64,000 nt of DNA, taken from Ferrimonas gelatinilytica. GTDB taxonomy: Bacteria; Pseudomonadota; Gammaproteobacteria; Enterobacterales; Shewanellaceae. Below the pieces are notes generated by a model that saw only the letters and a list, made by a program, of their open reading frames with translations, was not told the DNA's origin and made no database searches. Made by a program: the position numbers and the translations under genes. How positions within the stretch are numbered: position 1 is the stretch's first letter; each line of letters opens with the position of its first letter. This document shows, piece after piece, positions 42,047 to 50,738 of the stretch. The stretch is from contig NZ_BAABLF010000013.1 in NCBI RefSeq assembly GCF_039544205.1, forward strand, positions 62,001 through 126,000, read 5' to 3'.

Positions 42047-42402
42047 GCTGCCATTGGTACCTCGACGCCCGGTCCTGTTCTGCAGGCCCGGGCGTTTCTG
42101 TCTCTGAGGCTCTGCCCGGCATCGGCTCAAACACTCCTTCGTTTGCTGCCCTTCGCGGGTGACGGATATGCGCCCCCGGCGTCGAAGGAGGTGTGTCGCG
42201 AGTTAAGCTCTGGCGAACTGGTGACCGCTTCCACTGAAGCACAATACATTTTGTTGCAGTCCTCTTTTAACGACAAATAAGAGGCTTACTCCTATTTTGG
42301 CGAGACCGGGTCGACAGCCGGACCAGGATGGCATTTAGTTACTGGATAGTTGTTGGCGCGGGTGGGCTGAGCCTGCCCCAAGCAGTAGCGCTGGAGACCC
42401 CC
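42047..42402. other. 356-bp gap after erpA
   Basis: The gap holds the erpA terminator, then AT-poor sequence without a convincing ORF, and near 42265 a short CCTCTT / AAGAGG inverted repeat close to a TTGCAG hexamer that may be part of the next promoter. No RNA gene is recognised. Confidence 0.4.
42065..42095 (+). terminator. Terminator of erpA
   Basis: ACGCCCGG / CCGGGCGT form an 8-bp stem with a 15-base loop followed by TTCTGTCTC. Confidence 0.6.
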
Positions 42403-42873
42403 ATGGGCAGAGCCATTCACCGTCGAAAATTCCACCTGTACGGCCGGGCACGTCCCGGTGATCTTCCCTGGGAGCTGCGCTGGACCCGTGAGCTGGACTG
42501 GCGCCGCTTGCCCTGGGATGCGCTCTGGCACCAGTTGAAAGAGGGAATTGCTCTCACCCTGGCTGTCCTACTGGTGCTGTCAGTTGTCGTTGTCGCTTTG
42601 AGAATGAACGACGCACTGACGGTCGCGGCTCAGGCTTCCGGCTCGAGAGTGGATAGCATCGCGGTCCTGACCGAAAGCGATCTGGCGCATCGAGTCGCCT
42701 GGTTGCGTGGTCGCGTGGCGCAGCAGCAGGCTCGGGTTCGGGAGATGGAGTGGCGGCTGGCGGTGGCAACGCCGAACCTTCCCCGCAGCGTGCAGCCAAC
42801 GGCGGAGCAGGTGCAGCGGGAGCGGATGAAGCTGGCAGCGCTGCGCCGGGAACTGGTGTTGTTGACCCCCTAA
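42403..42873 (+). CDS. Hypothetical membrane protein with coiled coil
   Basis: 156 aa. A basic N-terminus leads to one transmembrane helix at about residues 50-70 (IALTLAVLLVLSVVVVAL). The rest is a charged helical region that is probably a coiled coil (HRVAWLRGRVAQQQARVREM). The start at 42403 has GGAG at the right distance; the frame is open to another ATG at 42328 with a poor site. No family recognised. Confidence 0.65.
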   Translation: MGRAIHRRKFHLYGRARPGDLPWELRWTRELDWRRLPWDALWHQLKEGIALTLAVLLVLSVVVVALRMNDALTVAAQASGSRVDSIAVLTESDLAHRVAWLRGRVAQQQARVREMEWRLAVATPNLPRSVQPTAEQVQRERMKLAALRRELVLLTP

Positions 42874-42998
42874 GCGAAGCACTTCCCCCCTTTTCTCCCC
42901 CCTCATGCCGTCACTCCGATTCACACTGCGGCTCTATTCGTGTCGTTGGCATCGAATCGATTGGGGAATGACGCGGGGCGCCGTGCCCCGCTTCGACG

Positions 42999-44075
42999 TT
43001 ACTCAAGGGCGAATTTCATCTCTACTGAGGTGCGGGCAGGCACGGGTTTGCCCTGGTCAAACTTGGGGGCGTAGCGCCACTGTTTCAGCGCCTTCAGCGT
43101 TTCCTTGGCAAACGCTTTGTGGCCTTCGCTCTCCTTGACCTCGGGATCCTGCACGAACCCTTGCTCATCGATGGTGAACTCCACCACCACATGGCCCTCT
43201 AGGCGTCGCCTGGCGGCAGCAATGGGGTAGTCGGGGGCAATGCGCACCAGCGGCGTCTGCTCCTGGGCGTCGCTCCAGGGCACCATATTGCCGATCGCCT
43301 GGCAGTGGGGGGTGGCCAGATCCCGTTTGCCGACCGCCTCGTAAAGCTCCACCAACCGGGCATGTGCGGCCAACTCATAGGGGTAGTCAAAGCTCAGATC
43401 GGAGAAGGCTTCGACCACGGTTCCAAAGTGCTGGATCGCCGTTTTCTTCCGTCCTCGGGCCATCTCGATCTGCCCCATCTTGAACTCGGCCTTAACTCGC
43501 TCCAAGGCGTTTTCTGGCAGTTCGGCCCGATAGGTCTCCAACGCTTGATCCATCCAACGCCAGGCCTTACGTTGACCACTGAGGCTGTGGCTCAGGCGGT
43601 CAAACCCGGCCACCTGGGCCGCGGCGCGCTGCAGCGATGTGCCCTGTTCATCGGCAATCTCGATGGCGCGCTCGAGCAGAGTGATCGCCTCCTTGTCATC
43701 CTCGCTGGCCCGTGCTTGCCCCACCAAAGGATCCAGCAGCGTCAGCGCCTCGTTCCCATCGACGGCCTCGAGGCTGGTGAGAGCGGCCTCGAAGGCGCTG
43801 TGGGCCTCGTCCTTTCGCTCAAGCGCCAGCAGGCTGTTGCCCCAGTTGAACGCCAGGTTGATGGTGTTGTCGTGTTCCGGCCCCAGGGTTTCCAAGGCAA
43901 TTCGGTACGCCTGGGCCACCTGCTGCTCTGCCTCGGCGGGGTCGCCGGCGGCGAGGGCGGATTGGTAGGCGTGGTAGTGTTGCATTAGGGCGTCGGAGCC
44001 TGGCTCCTGTGCCCGTAGGGGGGAGCCCAGCAAAGTGGCGCTGAGTAGGGGGATAAGTATCCATTGGGACTTCAT
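42999..44075 (-). CDS. Periplasmic TPR protein with TonB C-terminal domain
   Basis: 358 aa. A cleavable-looking signal peptide (residues 1-22) precedes several degenerate TPR helices (about residues 30-260, for example AEQQVAQAYRIALETLGPEHDNTINLAFNWG). A TonB-type C-terminal domain follows (IAPDYPIAAARRRLEGHVVVEF...LKALKQWRYAPKF). There is no Pro-rich spanning region and no adjacent exbB, exbD or receptor gene, so it is probably not a classical energy transducer. Similar proteins occur as orphan copies in Shewanella-type genomes. The partner is unknown. Confidence 0.85.
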   Translation of the reverse strand: MKSQWILIPLLSATLLGSPLRAQEPGSDALMQHYHAYQSALAAGDPAEAEQQVAQAYRIALETLGPEHDNTINLAFNWGNSLLALERKDEAHSAFEAALTSLEAVDGNEALTLLDPLVGQARASEDDKEAITLLERAIEIADEQGTSLQRAAAQVAGFDRLSHSLSGQRKAWRWMDQALETYRAELPENALERVKAEFKMGQIEMARGRKKTAIQHFGTVVEAFSDLSFDYPYELAAHARLVELYEAVGKRDLATPHCQAIGNMVPWSDAQEQTPLVRIAPDYPIAAARRRLEGHVVVEFTIDEQGFVQDPEVKESEGHKAFAKETLKALKQWRYAPKFDQGKPVPARTSVEMKFALE

Positions 44076-44294
44076 AATAAACCTCCATGTTTCACAACGG
44101 CTTATAATACAAACTCACCAGTGGGTACATCATGTGTGCATCGTCGCGTGCCCTGTATGGATGCCAGACCACGACCTCATATTTTGCGATGATTGTTGCC
44201 GTGAATGGGCCAAGCGTGGTGCCGTAACAAAGTGACACGATGGCCTCGGTGAAGCGGCAGGCTGTTGTTTTAATGGGGAGAGAATCCGGGGAGT

Positions 44295-45464
44295 ATGGGT
44301 CAAAACCTTGTGAAGGCGATGCGCCTCTTTATCCGATTTTTGCTGCTTGGCTGCGTCAGCTTCGGGGGGCCGGCGGCGCACCTGGGTTACTACCACAAAG
44401 AGTTCGTGGAAAAGTCCCGCTGGCTGGGGGAGTCCGAGTTCGCCCGCATGGTGGCGCTGTCCCAGTTCCTGCCCGGGCCCGGTTCCAGCCAGGTGTGCTG
44501 TGCCATCGGCTATCGACGGGCGGGACTGGTCGGGGCCATGGCGGCGTTTCTCGGCTTCACTCTGCCCTCCTTCCTGCTGATGTCGATGCTGGCCCAGGCC
44601 AGCGCGGACAGAATGGCCCTGGGGGTGGTGCCCCTGGTGATCCAGGGACTGAAACTGCTGGCGGTGGTGGTGGTCGCTGACGCAGTGTGGGGGATGGCGG
44701 AGCGCTTTTGCCGAAGCGCCCTGCACTGGGGGTTGGCCTGTGGCAGCGCCATGGCGCTGATGCTGTTCCCCGGACTCTGGATTCAGTGCCTGGTGTTGGT
44801 GGTGGCGGCATTGATCGCCGGTTGCCTCTCCTGCGAACGAGAGAATACTGCCAGTACCGTCGCATATCGCTGGCCCAAGAAGGTGCCGATGATGCTATTT
44901 GTTGCGGCCCTGCTGCTGGTGCTGTGGCCAACGGAAGGGCACGTGTTGGGGATCTTTTCGGACTTTTTCCAGGCGGGCAGCCTGGTGTTTGGCGGTGGTC
45001 ACGTGGTCCTCCCCCTGTTGCAGCATACGGTGGGGGAGTCGATGGACCCGGATCGTTTCCTGACCGGCTACGCCGCGGCACAGGGGCTGCCCGGCCCGGT
45101 CTTTACCCTGGCGGCGTTTCTCGGGGTGGAGCTGATGCCTGAGCACCCCTGGCTGGGGGCGCTGGTGGCCACTTTGGGGATCTTCCTGCCCGGGCTGCTG
45201 TTGATGTTGGCACTGCTACCCTGCTGGGAGGGGCTGGCCAGCCGGCCACGGCTGGGGGCGGCGGCTGCGGGGATCAATGCGGCGGTGGTGGGCCTGCTGT
45301 TCAGCGCCCTTTACCAGCCGGTGTTTGTCAGCGCCGTCCTTTCCGCCCGTGACATGGCGCTGGTGGTCCTGGGGTTGTTTCTGCTTCGCGGACGACAGTG
45401 GCCGGTCCTGGCAGTGCTGATGACGATGGTGGGGCTTCACCTTTGGATCCCGGGCGCACATTGA
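44295..45464 (+). CDS. chrA: Chromate-type anion efflux transporter (CHR family)
   Basis: 389 aa, the long (two-domain) CHR form with about ten membrane helices. Each half carries a related motif: SFGGPAAHLGYY and LSQFLPGPGSSQ in the first, and VFGGGHVVLPLLQ and QGLPGPVFTLAAF in the second. Some family members export chromate and others are poorly characterised. GGGGAGT precedes the ATG. No chrB regulator is next to it. The frame is followed by a small Arg-rich gene. Confidence 0.9.
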   Translation: MGQNLVKAMRLFIRFLLLGCVSFGGPAAHLGYYHKEFVEKSRWLGESEFARMVALSQFLPGPGSSQVCCAIGYRRAGLVGAMAAFLGFTLPSFLLMSMLAQASADRMALGVVPLVIQGLKLLAVVVVADAVWGMAERFCRSALHWGLACGSAMALMLFPGLWIQCLVLVVAALIAGCLSCERENTASTVAYRWPKKVPMMLFVAALLLVLWPTEGHVLGIFSDFFQAGSLVFGGGHVVLPLLQHTVGESMDPDRFLTGYAAAQGLPGPVFTLAAFLGVELMPEHPWLGALVATLGIFLPGLLLMLALLPCWEGLASRPRLGAAAAGINAAVVGLLFSALYQPVFVSAVLSARDMALVVLGLFLLRGRQWPVLAVLMTMVGLHLWIPGAH

Positions 45465-45517
45465 CCGGGTAACCTATTCTTGGGTTTCTCACGGGGATAG
45501 GGTGCATGGGAGGGAGT

Positions 45518-45670
45518 ATGGCGGTGAATCGGGTGACGGAGCGGCGACGAGTCCAGCGGCGCTGTGGGGGCGATCGGCGTGCCGAACTGCGTTGGGAGGG
45601 GTGGCGTCTGGGGCGCCGCCAGGGCCGGGGTCGTCGTCTGGAGGATCAGCTGGGGATCATGGCATGCTAA
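45518..45670 (+). CDS. Small Arg-rich protein, 50 aa
   Basis: An ORF of 50 codons with a strong GGGAGGGAGT site in front of ATG 45518. It is very basic (about 16 Arg) with spaced Arg pairs: TERRRVQRR, GGDRRAELRWEGW, LGRRQGRGRR, then LEDQLGI. The ordered RR-x-G/D-RR pattern suggests a real nucleic-acid or anion-binding peptide and not a chance ORF. It lies 53 bases after chrA in the same direction. I do not know a name for it. Confidence 0.6.
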   Translation: MAVNRVTERRRVQRRCGGDRRAELRWEGWRLGRRQGRGRRLEDQLGIMAC

Positions 45671-45710
45671 CGATTCCCATCAATGGCGTGGTGTCGCTTT
45701 CGCTGACGAT

Positions 45711-46202
45711 TCAGAGGCTCTTCTGCCACAGGCCGACATCATGCCAACGTTCAAACTTGTAACCCACCGACTTGAGCAATCCACAAGGTCGAAAGCCCAG
45801 TTTTCGATGCATCCCTTCACTAACCGGATTGGGGCTGGTGATCACCGCCAAAACCTGAGTGATCCCCTGCGCTTTGAGGGCCTCAAGCAGCGCCGATGTT
45901 AACTTCTGTCCAATCCCCTGTCCCTGAGCCGATTCGGCCAGGTAGACGCTGATCTCCGCACAAAAACGGTAGGCGCTGCGCGGCTTGTAGTGATTGCCGT
46001 AAGCGTAGCCCACCACCTCTTCCGCCGACACGGCCACCAGGACCGGGAATTCGGTTCCAATGGTTGTCAACCGCTGTGCCATGGTCTCTGCCGCCAGGGG
46101 CTGCTCCTCGAAGGTGGCGCTGTGATTCAAGATGGCGTGGTTGTAGATCGCCAGCACTGGCGCGATATCTCCGTGTTGAAAAGGGCGGATCTGAATCGTC
46201 AT
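45711..46202 (-). CDS. GNAT-family N-acetyltransferase (phosphinothricin-acetyltransferase-like)
   Basis: 163 aa. The acetyl-CoA loop appears as AQGQGIGQKL in the middle. The N-terminal IRPFQHGDIAPVLAIYNHAILNHSATFEE and the C-terminal KLGFRPCGLLKSVGYKFERWHDVGLWQ are typical, in part, of the Pat/MnaT subgroup, which acetylates methionine sulfone, sulfoximine or phosphinothricin. The start MTIQIRPF is chosen over one eight codons upstream. Substrate inferred from family only. Confidence 0.88.
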   Translation of the reverse strand: MTIQIRPFQHGDIAPVLAIYNHAILNHSATFEEQPLAAETMAQRLTTIGTEFPVLVAVSAEEVVGYAYGNHYKPRSAYRFCAEISVYLAESAQGQGIGQKLTSALLEALKAQGITQVLAVITSPNPVSEGMHRKLGFRPCGLLKSVGYKFERWHDVGLWQKSL

Positions 46203-46363
46203 GGTGCGCTCCCTTTTGCTGGGCAAAGTGATGGCTATGGGGAAAAATGATGCAGCCAGGGCCGGACTCCGGTACCGGAAACCATATTTTTGCGCGTTGA
46301 TTTTCAGTATGTTGTCATGGTTTTTTCAGTCGGTAAAGCGCACTAAGGAAGGGAGTCGAGGCG

Positions 46364-47161
46364 ATGGATGAGCGTGTAAGCGTACGAATAGAGGGCGGCA
46401 TCGGTTATGTCTGCCTGCAGCGGCCAGAGAAGCGAAACGCCTTGGACCTGAAGATGTTCAAGGCGATCGTCGCGGTGCAGAAACGGCTGGCGCGGGCACC
46501 GGATTTGCGCGGGGTGATTCTCTCCGGGGCCGGGGAAGATTTCTGCTCGGGGCTGGATGTGCGCTCGGTGACGCAGGCACCGACCCAGGTGTTGAGGCTA
46601 TTGTGGAAGTGGTGGCCAGCCCGGGCCAACCTGGCCCAGCGGGTCTGTACTGGTTGGCGCGACCTGCCGGTGCCGGTCATGGCGGTGCTGCACGGACGGT
46701 GCTGGGGGGGCGGATTGCAGATCGCCCTGGGGGCAGATTTCCGCTTCGCCACGCCCGACTGTGATCTCTCGGTGATGGAGGGGCGCTGGGGATTGCTGCC
46801 GGATATGGGGGGGAACCTGGCGCTCAGGGAGCAGTTGCGCCAGGACCAGGCACTCTGGCTGGCGATGAGTGCAGACAGCGTCGATGCCGAGCAGGCCAAG
46901 GCGATGGGGCTGGTAACCGATCTGGCCGCGGATCCCATGGCCCTGGCTCGATCCCGCATGGCCCAGCTGATGGAGCGCTCCCCCGATGCCCTGGCGGCCA
47001 CCAAGCGGTTATTCCGGCGTCATGGTGTGCCGGGCCAGGGGCGGGTGATGGCGGCGGAAAGCTGGAGCCAGCTGCGATTGCTGCTGGGCCGCAACCAGCG
47101 CATTGCCACCGCGCGCAGCCAGGGTAAATCCCGCGAGTATCAACCCAAGGCCCGGTGGTAG
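46364..47161 (+). CDS. Crotonase/enoyl-CoA hydratase family protein
   Basis: 265 aa, a CoA-thioester enzyme of the crotonase fold. The oxyanion-hole segments are LSGAGEDFCSGLDVRSV and HGRCWGGGLQIALGADF, followed by EGRWGLLPDMGG and TKRLFRRHG. The catalytic Glu positions of true enoyl-CoA hydratase are not clearly present (the second is DMGG), so hydratase or isomerase action is not certain. AAGGAAGGGAG precedes the ATG. It is convergent with tolC. Confidence 0.88.
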   Translation: MDERVSVRIEGGIGYVCLQRPEKRNALDLKMFKAIVAVQKRLARAPDLRGVILSGAGEDFCSGLDVRSVTQAPTQVLRLLWKWWPARANLAQRVCTGWRDLPVPVMAVLHGRCWGGGLQIALGADFRFATPDCDLSVMEGRWGLLPDMGGNLALREQLRQDQALWLAMSADSVDAEQAKAMGLVTDLAADPMALARSRMAQLMERSPDALAATKRLFRRHGVPGQGRVMAAESWSQLRLLLGRNQRIATARSQGKSREYQPKARW

Positions 47162-47178
47162 CGGGGCAGAACTTAGGC

Positions 47179-47210
47179 AAAAAAAGACCCGCCATCGAGG
47201 CGGGTCTTCT
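47179..47210 (-). terminator. Terminator of tolC
   Basis: AGACCCGCC / GGCGGGTCT has a 5-base loop. On the minus strand it is followed by a run of seven Ts. The convergent crotonase gene may share it. Confidence 0.8.
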
Positions 47211-47225
47211 GTTACCGGGGAGGGA

Positions 47226-48575
47226 TCACTTTCTGTCGCCGTCCTTGTCTGCCGCGGTAGCTCGACGCAGACCGGCGTTGATCAGCTCAACATCCCCCGG
47301 GGCCAGGGTGCCCGCCGCCTGTTTCAGGGTCAGGATCGACAGAATGTAGTTGTAGCGGGCATCGGCGAGTCGCTGCTTGGCCTGGTAGAGCTGACGGGTG
47401 GAATCAAGCACATCGACGATGGTCCGGGTGCCGACCTCGAAACTGGCTTCGGTGGCCTTGAGGGCACTCTCAGCGGAAACCACGGATTGCTCGAAGGCTC
47501 GGATAGAGCTCAGAGCGCTGTTGACGTTGTTGAGGCTGGCTCGGGTATTACGCACCACGGCACGGTAGTTCTCTTCCAGCAGTTGCTGGGCACCGACGTA
47601 GTTGGCTTGTGCCTCTTTAACCAGGCTGCTCACCCCCAGTCCAGAGAAGATGGGGACGTTCAGCTGAACCGCAACGGTGCCCTGGTTGTAGTTGTCGAGG
47701 CCGTTGAATTTATTGGCATCGAGACCGAAATTATCGCTGTAACTGGCGCTCAAACCGATGCTCGGCAGGTGACCTGTCTTGGCCAGGCTGATCTGCTCCT
47801 TGGCGATCTCGACGCTGAGGCGGTTGATCAGCAGCTGCAGGCTGGACTCCTCAGCGATATCGAGCCACTGCTCGTGCCTATTTGGCGTCGGCTGGCTGGG
47901 GCTGAAGCGTTCGGTGTCGAGGATGCTAAGATCGCTGTGGGTCAGACCTGTAATCTCCCGCAATGCCTCAAGGCTGTTCTCCAAGCTGTTTTCGGCACTG
48001 ATCTCGTCGGCGGAGGCGAGATCGTACTGGGCCTGGGCCTCGTGCACGTCGGTGATGGCGGTCAGGCCGACAGCGAAGCGCTGCTTGGTTTGCTCCAATT
48101 GACGCTCAATGGCGCGCTTGTTGGCGCGAACAAAGTCCAGGTTGTCCTGAGCCGACAGCACGTCGAAGTAGGCGCTGGCTACCCGTACGATCAGGGTCTG
48201 CTCAGCCTGGGTGAACTGCAGCTCGGCGCGGGCGGCGGCCTGTTTGCTGAGATCCAGGTTGACGTAGTTGGCATGGTCATAGATGCTCTGATCCAGACGG
48301 AAGGTCCCCTGCCAGAGGTCGGTTTCTGACTCCGGTGAGAGGTCATTCTGAAACGTATTGCTGTAGGTCAAGGCGGCATTCAGTTGTGGCAGCAGGCTGG
48401 CTCGGCTCTGGCCAATGACTTGATAGGCCGCATCGCGGTTGGCGCGCGCTTGAAGCAAAATCGGATCTTTATCCAAGGCCTGTTGGTAGATCTGCAGCAA
48501 ATCATCGGCTGACGCAACGGGTGAGGTGGATGCAAAGCCCACTGCTATGCAGATAGAGCGCAGTTTGAGGTTCAT
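47226..48575 (-). CDS. tolC: Outer-membrane channel protein TolC
   Basis: 449 aa, the trimeric outer-membrane duct of RND efflux and type I secretion. After a signal peptide (residues 1-23) two repeats each contribute coiled-coil helices and barrel strands. The repeats show at SEAL-type segments such as LLQIYQQALDKDPILLQARANRDAA and, in the second half, GTRTIVDVLDSTRQLYQAKQRL. It is divergent from nudF, exactly as in E. coli, with a 204-base gap. Confidence 0.95.
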   Translation of the reverse strand: MNLKLRSICIAVGFASTSPVASADDLLQIYQQALDKDPILLQARANRDAAYQVIGQSRASLLPQLNAALTYSNTFQNDLSPESETDLWQGTFRLDQSIYDHANYVNLDLSKQAAARAELQFTQAEQTLIVRVASAYFDVLSAQDNLDFVRANKRAIERQLEQTKQRFAVGLTAITDVHEAQAQYDLASADEISAENSLENSLEALREITGLTHSDLSILDTERFSPSQPTPNRHEQWLDIAEESSLQLLINRLSVEIAKEQISLAKTGHLPSIGLSASYSDNFGLDANKFNGLDNYNQGTVAVQLNVPIFSGLGVSSLVKEAQANYVGAQQLLEENYRAVVRNTRASLNNVNSALSSIRAFEQSVVSAESALKATEASFEVGTRTIVDVLDSTRQLYQAKQRLADARYNYILSILTLKQAAGTLAPGDVELINAGLRRATAADKDGDRK

Positions 48576-48730
48576 TACCCTTCCTTAAGAATGTGTTCCT
48601 GGCGACAGGTCGGCTTGCCGAAATGGGTTTCCAAGCGAGTCACCAGATGCCCTAGACGATTGAAATTATGGCAATAACATTTAGCTGAATTCTTAGAGTT
48701 TAATTCAACGCGGATCCAGACAACAAGTGT

Positions 48731-48757
48731 AACAGTTTACGCTTAATGTAAGCTGTT
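48731..48757. promoter_or_regulatory. Interrupted palindrome in the tolC-nudF intergenic region
   Basis: AACAG-n-TTAC-n7-GTAA-n-CTGTT is symmetric over 27 bases and ends 22 bases before the nudF ATG. It could be an operator that controls the nudF operon. The binding protein is unknown. Confidence 0.45.
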
Positions 48758-48779
48758 GATATCAGATGAAGGAGCTGGC

Positions 48780-49406
48780 ATGTCGAAACCGCCGCAGCAG
48801 TTTGGCCCGGGTCACGTCGAAATTGTGTCACAAAAGCCTTTGCATCAGGGCTTTTTTCAGATGGTGGAGATCCAGTTTCGTCACCCGCTGTTCGCCGGGG
48901 GGCGAAGCGACACCGTGGTGCGGGAGGTGTTCGAGCGCGGCGATGCCGTGGTGGTGCTGCCCTACGATCCGGTGGCGGATGCCGTGGTATTGATCGAACA
49001 GCTCAGGGTTCCGGCACTGCGAACCAGCGAAACGCCCTGGCTGCTGGAGCTGGTGGCGGGGATCATCGAGCCGGATGAGGCCCGTGAGCAGGTCGCTCGA
49101 CGGGAACTGATGGAGGAGACCGGCCTTAAAGCCCACTCGCTTCGTTACCTCAGCAGCTTTCTCACCAGTCCTGGCGGCTGCAGTGAGCGGCTCTATCTGT
49201 ACCTGGCCGAGGTGAGGGTGCCTGACGAAGGGGAGGCGCCGGGGCTGTTCGGGCTGGAGAGTGAACACGAGGATATTCGGCGTCACGTGGTTTCTCGTCA
49301 GCAGGCGCTGGAGTGGGTCGCCGAGGGGCATATCGACAACGCCAGCTCTATCATCGGTTTGCAGTGGCTGGCCCTCAACCACACCCGCCTCTTTGGCCGT
49401 GAATGA
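48780..49406 (+). CDS. nudF: ADP-ribose pyrophosphatase
   Basis: 208 aa, a Nudix hydrolase that cleaves ADP-ribose to AMP and ribose 5-phosphate. The Nudix box is complete: G-x5-E (GIIEPDE), then x7-RELMEETGL. A GAAGGAGC site marks the start. It begins the nudF-yqiB-cpdA-yqiA-parE run and overlaps yqiB as ATGA. Confidence 0.94.
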   Translation: MSKPPQQFGPGHVEIVSQKPLHQGFFQMVEIQFRHPLFAGGRSDTVVREVFERGDAVVVLPYDPVADAVVLIEQLRVPALRTSETPWLLELVAGIIEPDEAREQVARRELMEETGLKAHSLRYLSSFLTSPGGCSERLYLYLAEVRVPDEGEAPGLFGLESEHEDIRRHVVSRQQALEWVAEGHIDNASSIIGLQWLALNHTRLFGRE

Positions 49407-49867
49407 TGAGTGCCCGCGAGTATCGTCCCAGCCTGGATAAGCTGCTGCGCCTGTGTGAACGCAACTACGGCCGTCTTTGCGCTCTGCTGAGTCAGGCACG
49501 CGAACGTCAGGGGCGTCGCCGGCATTATCTCTGGCGCCATCGGGATGAACCGCTGCAACTGGAGATCGTGATCCTGGAGCAGACCCCTTACACCGAGCGC
49601 CTCAAAGTACGTCGTCTGGCACCGCCGCTGCCCTTCGTGAACGCCCCTGAACTCGAGTTGCGGCTCTACCACGACGCCCGGGTGGCAGAAGTGTTAAGTG
49701 GGCAGCAATTTTTGCGTTTGCTGCCCCGTTATCCCTATCCGAATCGACGTATGCTGCAGCGTGACGAAAAATTTCAGGTTAACCTGTTCCTCGCTGAGTT
49801 GCTGGAGCAGTTTGCCCAGCATGAGTGGCAGTTGGTCAGTTTGAGCGAGGAGAAAGGCAGGTCGTGA
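49403..49867 (+). CDS. yqiB: YqiB family protein (DUF1249)
   Basis: 154 aa, cytosolic, matching DUF1249. Typical blocks are YRPSLDKLLRLCERNYGRL near the start, LKVRRLAPPLPFVNAPEL and the C-terminal MLQRDEKFQVNLFLAELLEQ. No biochemical role is settled. It is translationally coupled with nudF before and cpdA after (4-base overlaps on both sides). Confidence 0.92.
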   Translation: MMSAREYRPSLDKLLRLCERNYGRLCALLSQARERQGRRRHYLWRHRDEPLQLEIVILEQTPYTERLKVRRLAPPLPFVNAPELELRLYHDARVAEVLSGQQFLRLLPRYPYPNRRMLQRDEKFQVNLFLAELLEQFAQHEWQLVSLSEEKGRS

Positions 49868-50691
49868 TTGAGCGAGTGGAGTCCATCGTCCCCCAGGCCG
49901 AGGACGGCAGCGTGATTTTGGCGCAGTTGAGTGACCCCCACCTGTTTGCCGATCGTGACAACGTCTTTCTGGGGATAAACCCCTACAACAGTTTGAGCCA
50001 GGTGGTGCGCCAACTGAGTGATGAACCCGGCGTCGACCTAGTGCTGGCCAGTGGCGATCTCAGCCAGGATCACAGCGAAGCCTCCTACCGTCAGTTTGCT
50101 GACCTGGTGGCCCCCCTGGGCAAGCCGGTGGTGGCCCTGCCCGGCAATCACGATGCCATCAACTTCATGGCCCGAAGCCTGGCGGACACTCAGGTGGCCA
50201 TGCCACCGCGGGTGATGATGGGCGACTGGCAGATGATCCTGCTTAACTCCGCGGTCACCGGGCTGCCCTCAGGTCATGTGCCGCTGATCCAGCAAAGCTG
50301 GCTCAAGCGCATCCTGGAGGAGACGGAAGAGACGCCGACCCTCATTGCCCTGCATCACCACCCGGTGCCCACGAACTGTGCCTGGCTGGATCAACATAGC
50401 CTGGATAATGGGCAGGAGTTCCTGGCCCTGCTCAGTCGCTATCCCCAGGTCAAGGCGGTGCTTTTTGGCCACATCCACCAGGAGATGGACTGCCATGTCG
50501 GCGGCCTTCGTCTGCTCGCGGTGCCCTCAACCAGTATTCAGTTCCTGCCCCGAAGCCGTGGCTTCGTGCTTGACTCCCGTCAGCCCGGCTATCGTTTGCT
50601 GCGTTTGTATCCGGATGGTAGCATCGATACCCAAGTTAAACGTCTGACCGGCGGAGAGTTTGTCCCCGATCCCAGCGCATCAGGTTATTAG
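49864..50691 (+). CDS. cpdA: 3',5'-cyclic-AMP phosphodiesterase
   Basis: 275 aa, the same length as E. coli CpdA, a calcineurin-like metallophosphoesterase that hydrolyses cAMP. Metal motifs in order are LSDPHLF, ASGDLSQDHS, LPGNHDAINF, ALHHHPVP and FGHIHQE. The start is the GTG at 49864 overlapping the yqiB stop, with AGGCAGG before it. It sets cAMP level for CRP regulation. Confidence 0.95.
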   Translation: MIERVESIVPQAEDGSVILAQLSDPHLFADRDNVFLGINPYNSLSQVVRQLSDEPGVDLVLASGDLSQDHSEASYRQFADLVAPLGKPVVALPGNHDAINFMARSLADTQVAMPPRVMMGDWQMILLNSAVTGLPSGHVPLIQQSWLKRILEETEETPTLIALHHHPVPTNCAWLDQHSLDNGQEFLALLSRYPQVKAVLFGHIHQEMDCHVGGLRLLAVPSTSIQFLPRSRGFVLDSRQPGYRLLRLYPDGSIDTQVKRLTGGEFVPDPSASGY

Positions 50692-50738
50692 CATCGGGTG
50701 ATGGGCGCCGGCCCAGCACCAACAAGGATCACGCCAGG

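Noticed and set aside
45502..45762. 86-codon frame overlapping the Arg-rich small gene
   Set aside because: The Arg-rich frame has the better start and ordered composition; this one extends into the convergent GNAT gene.
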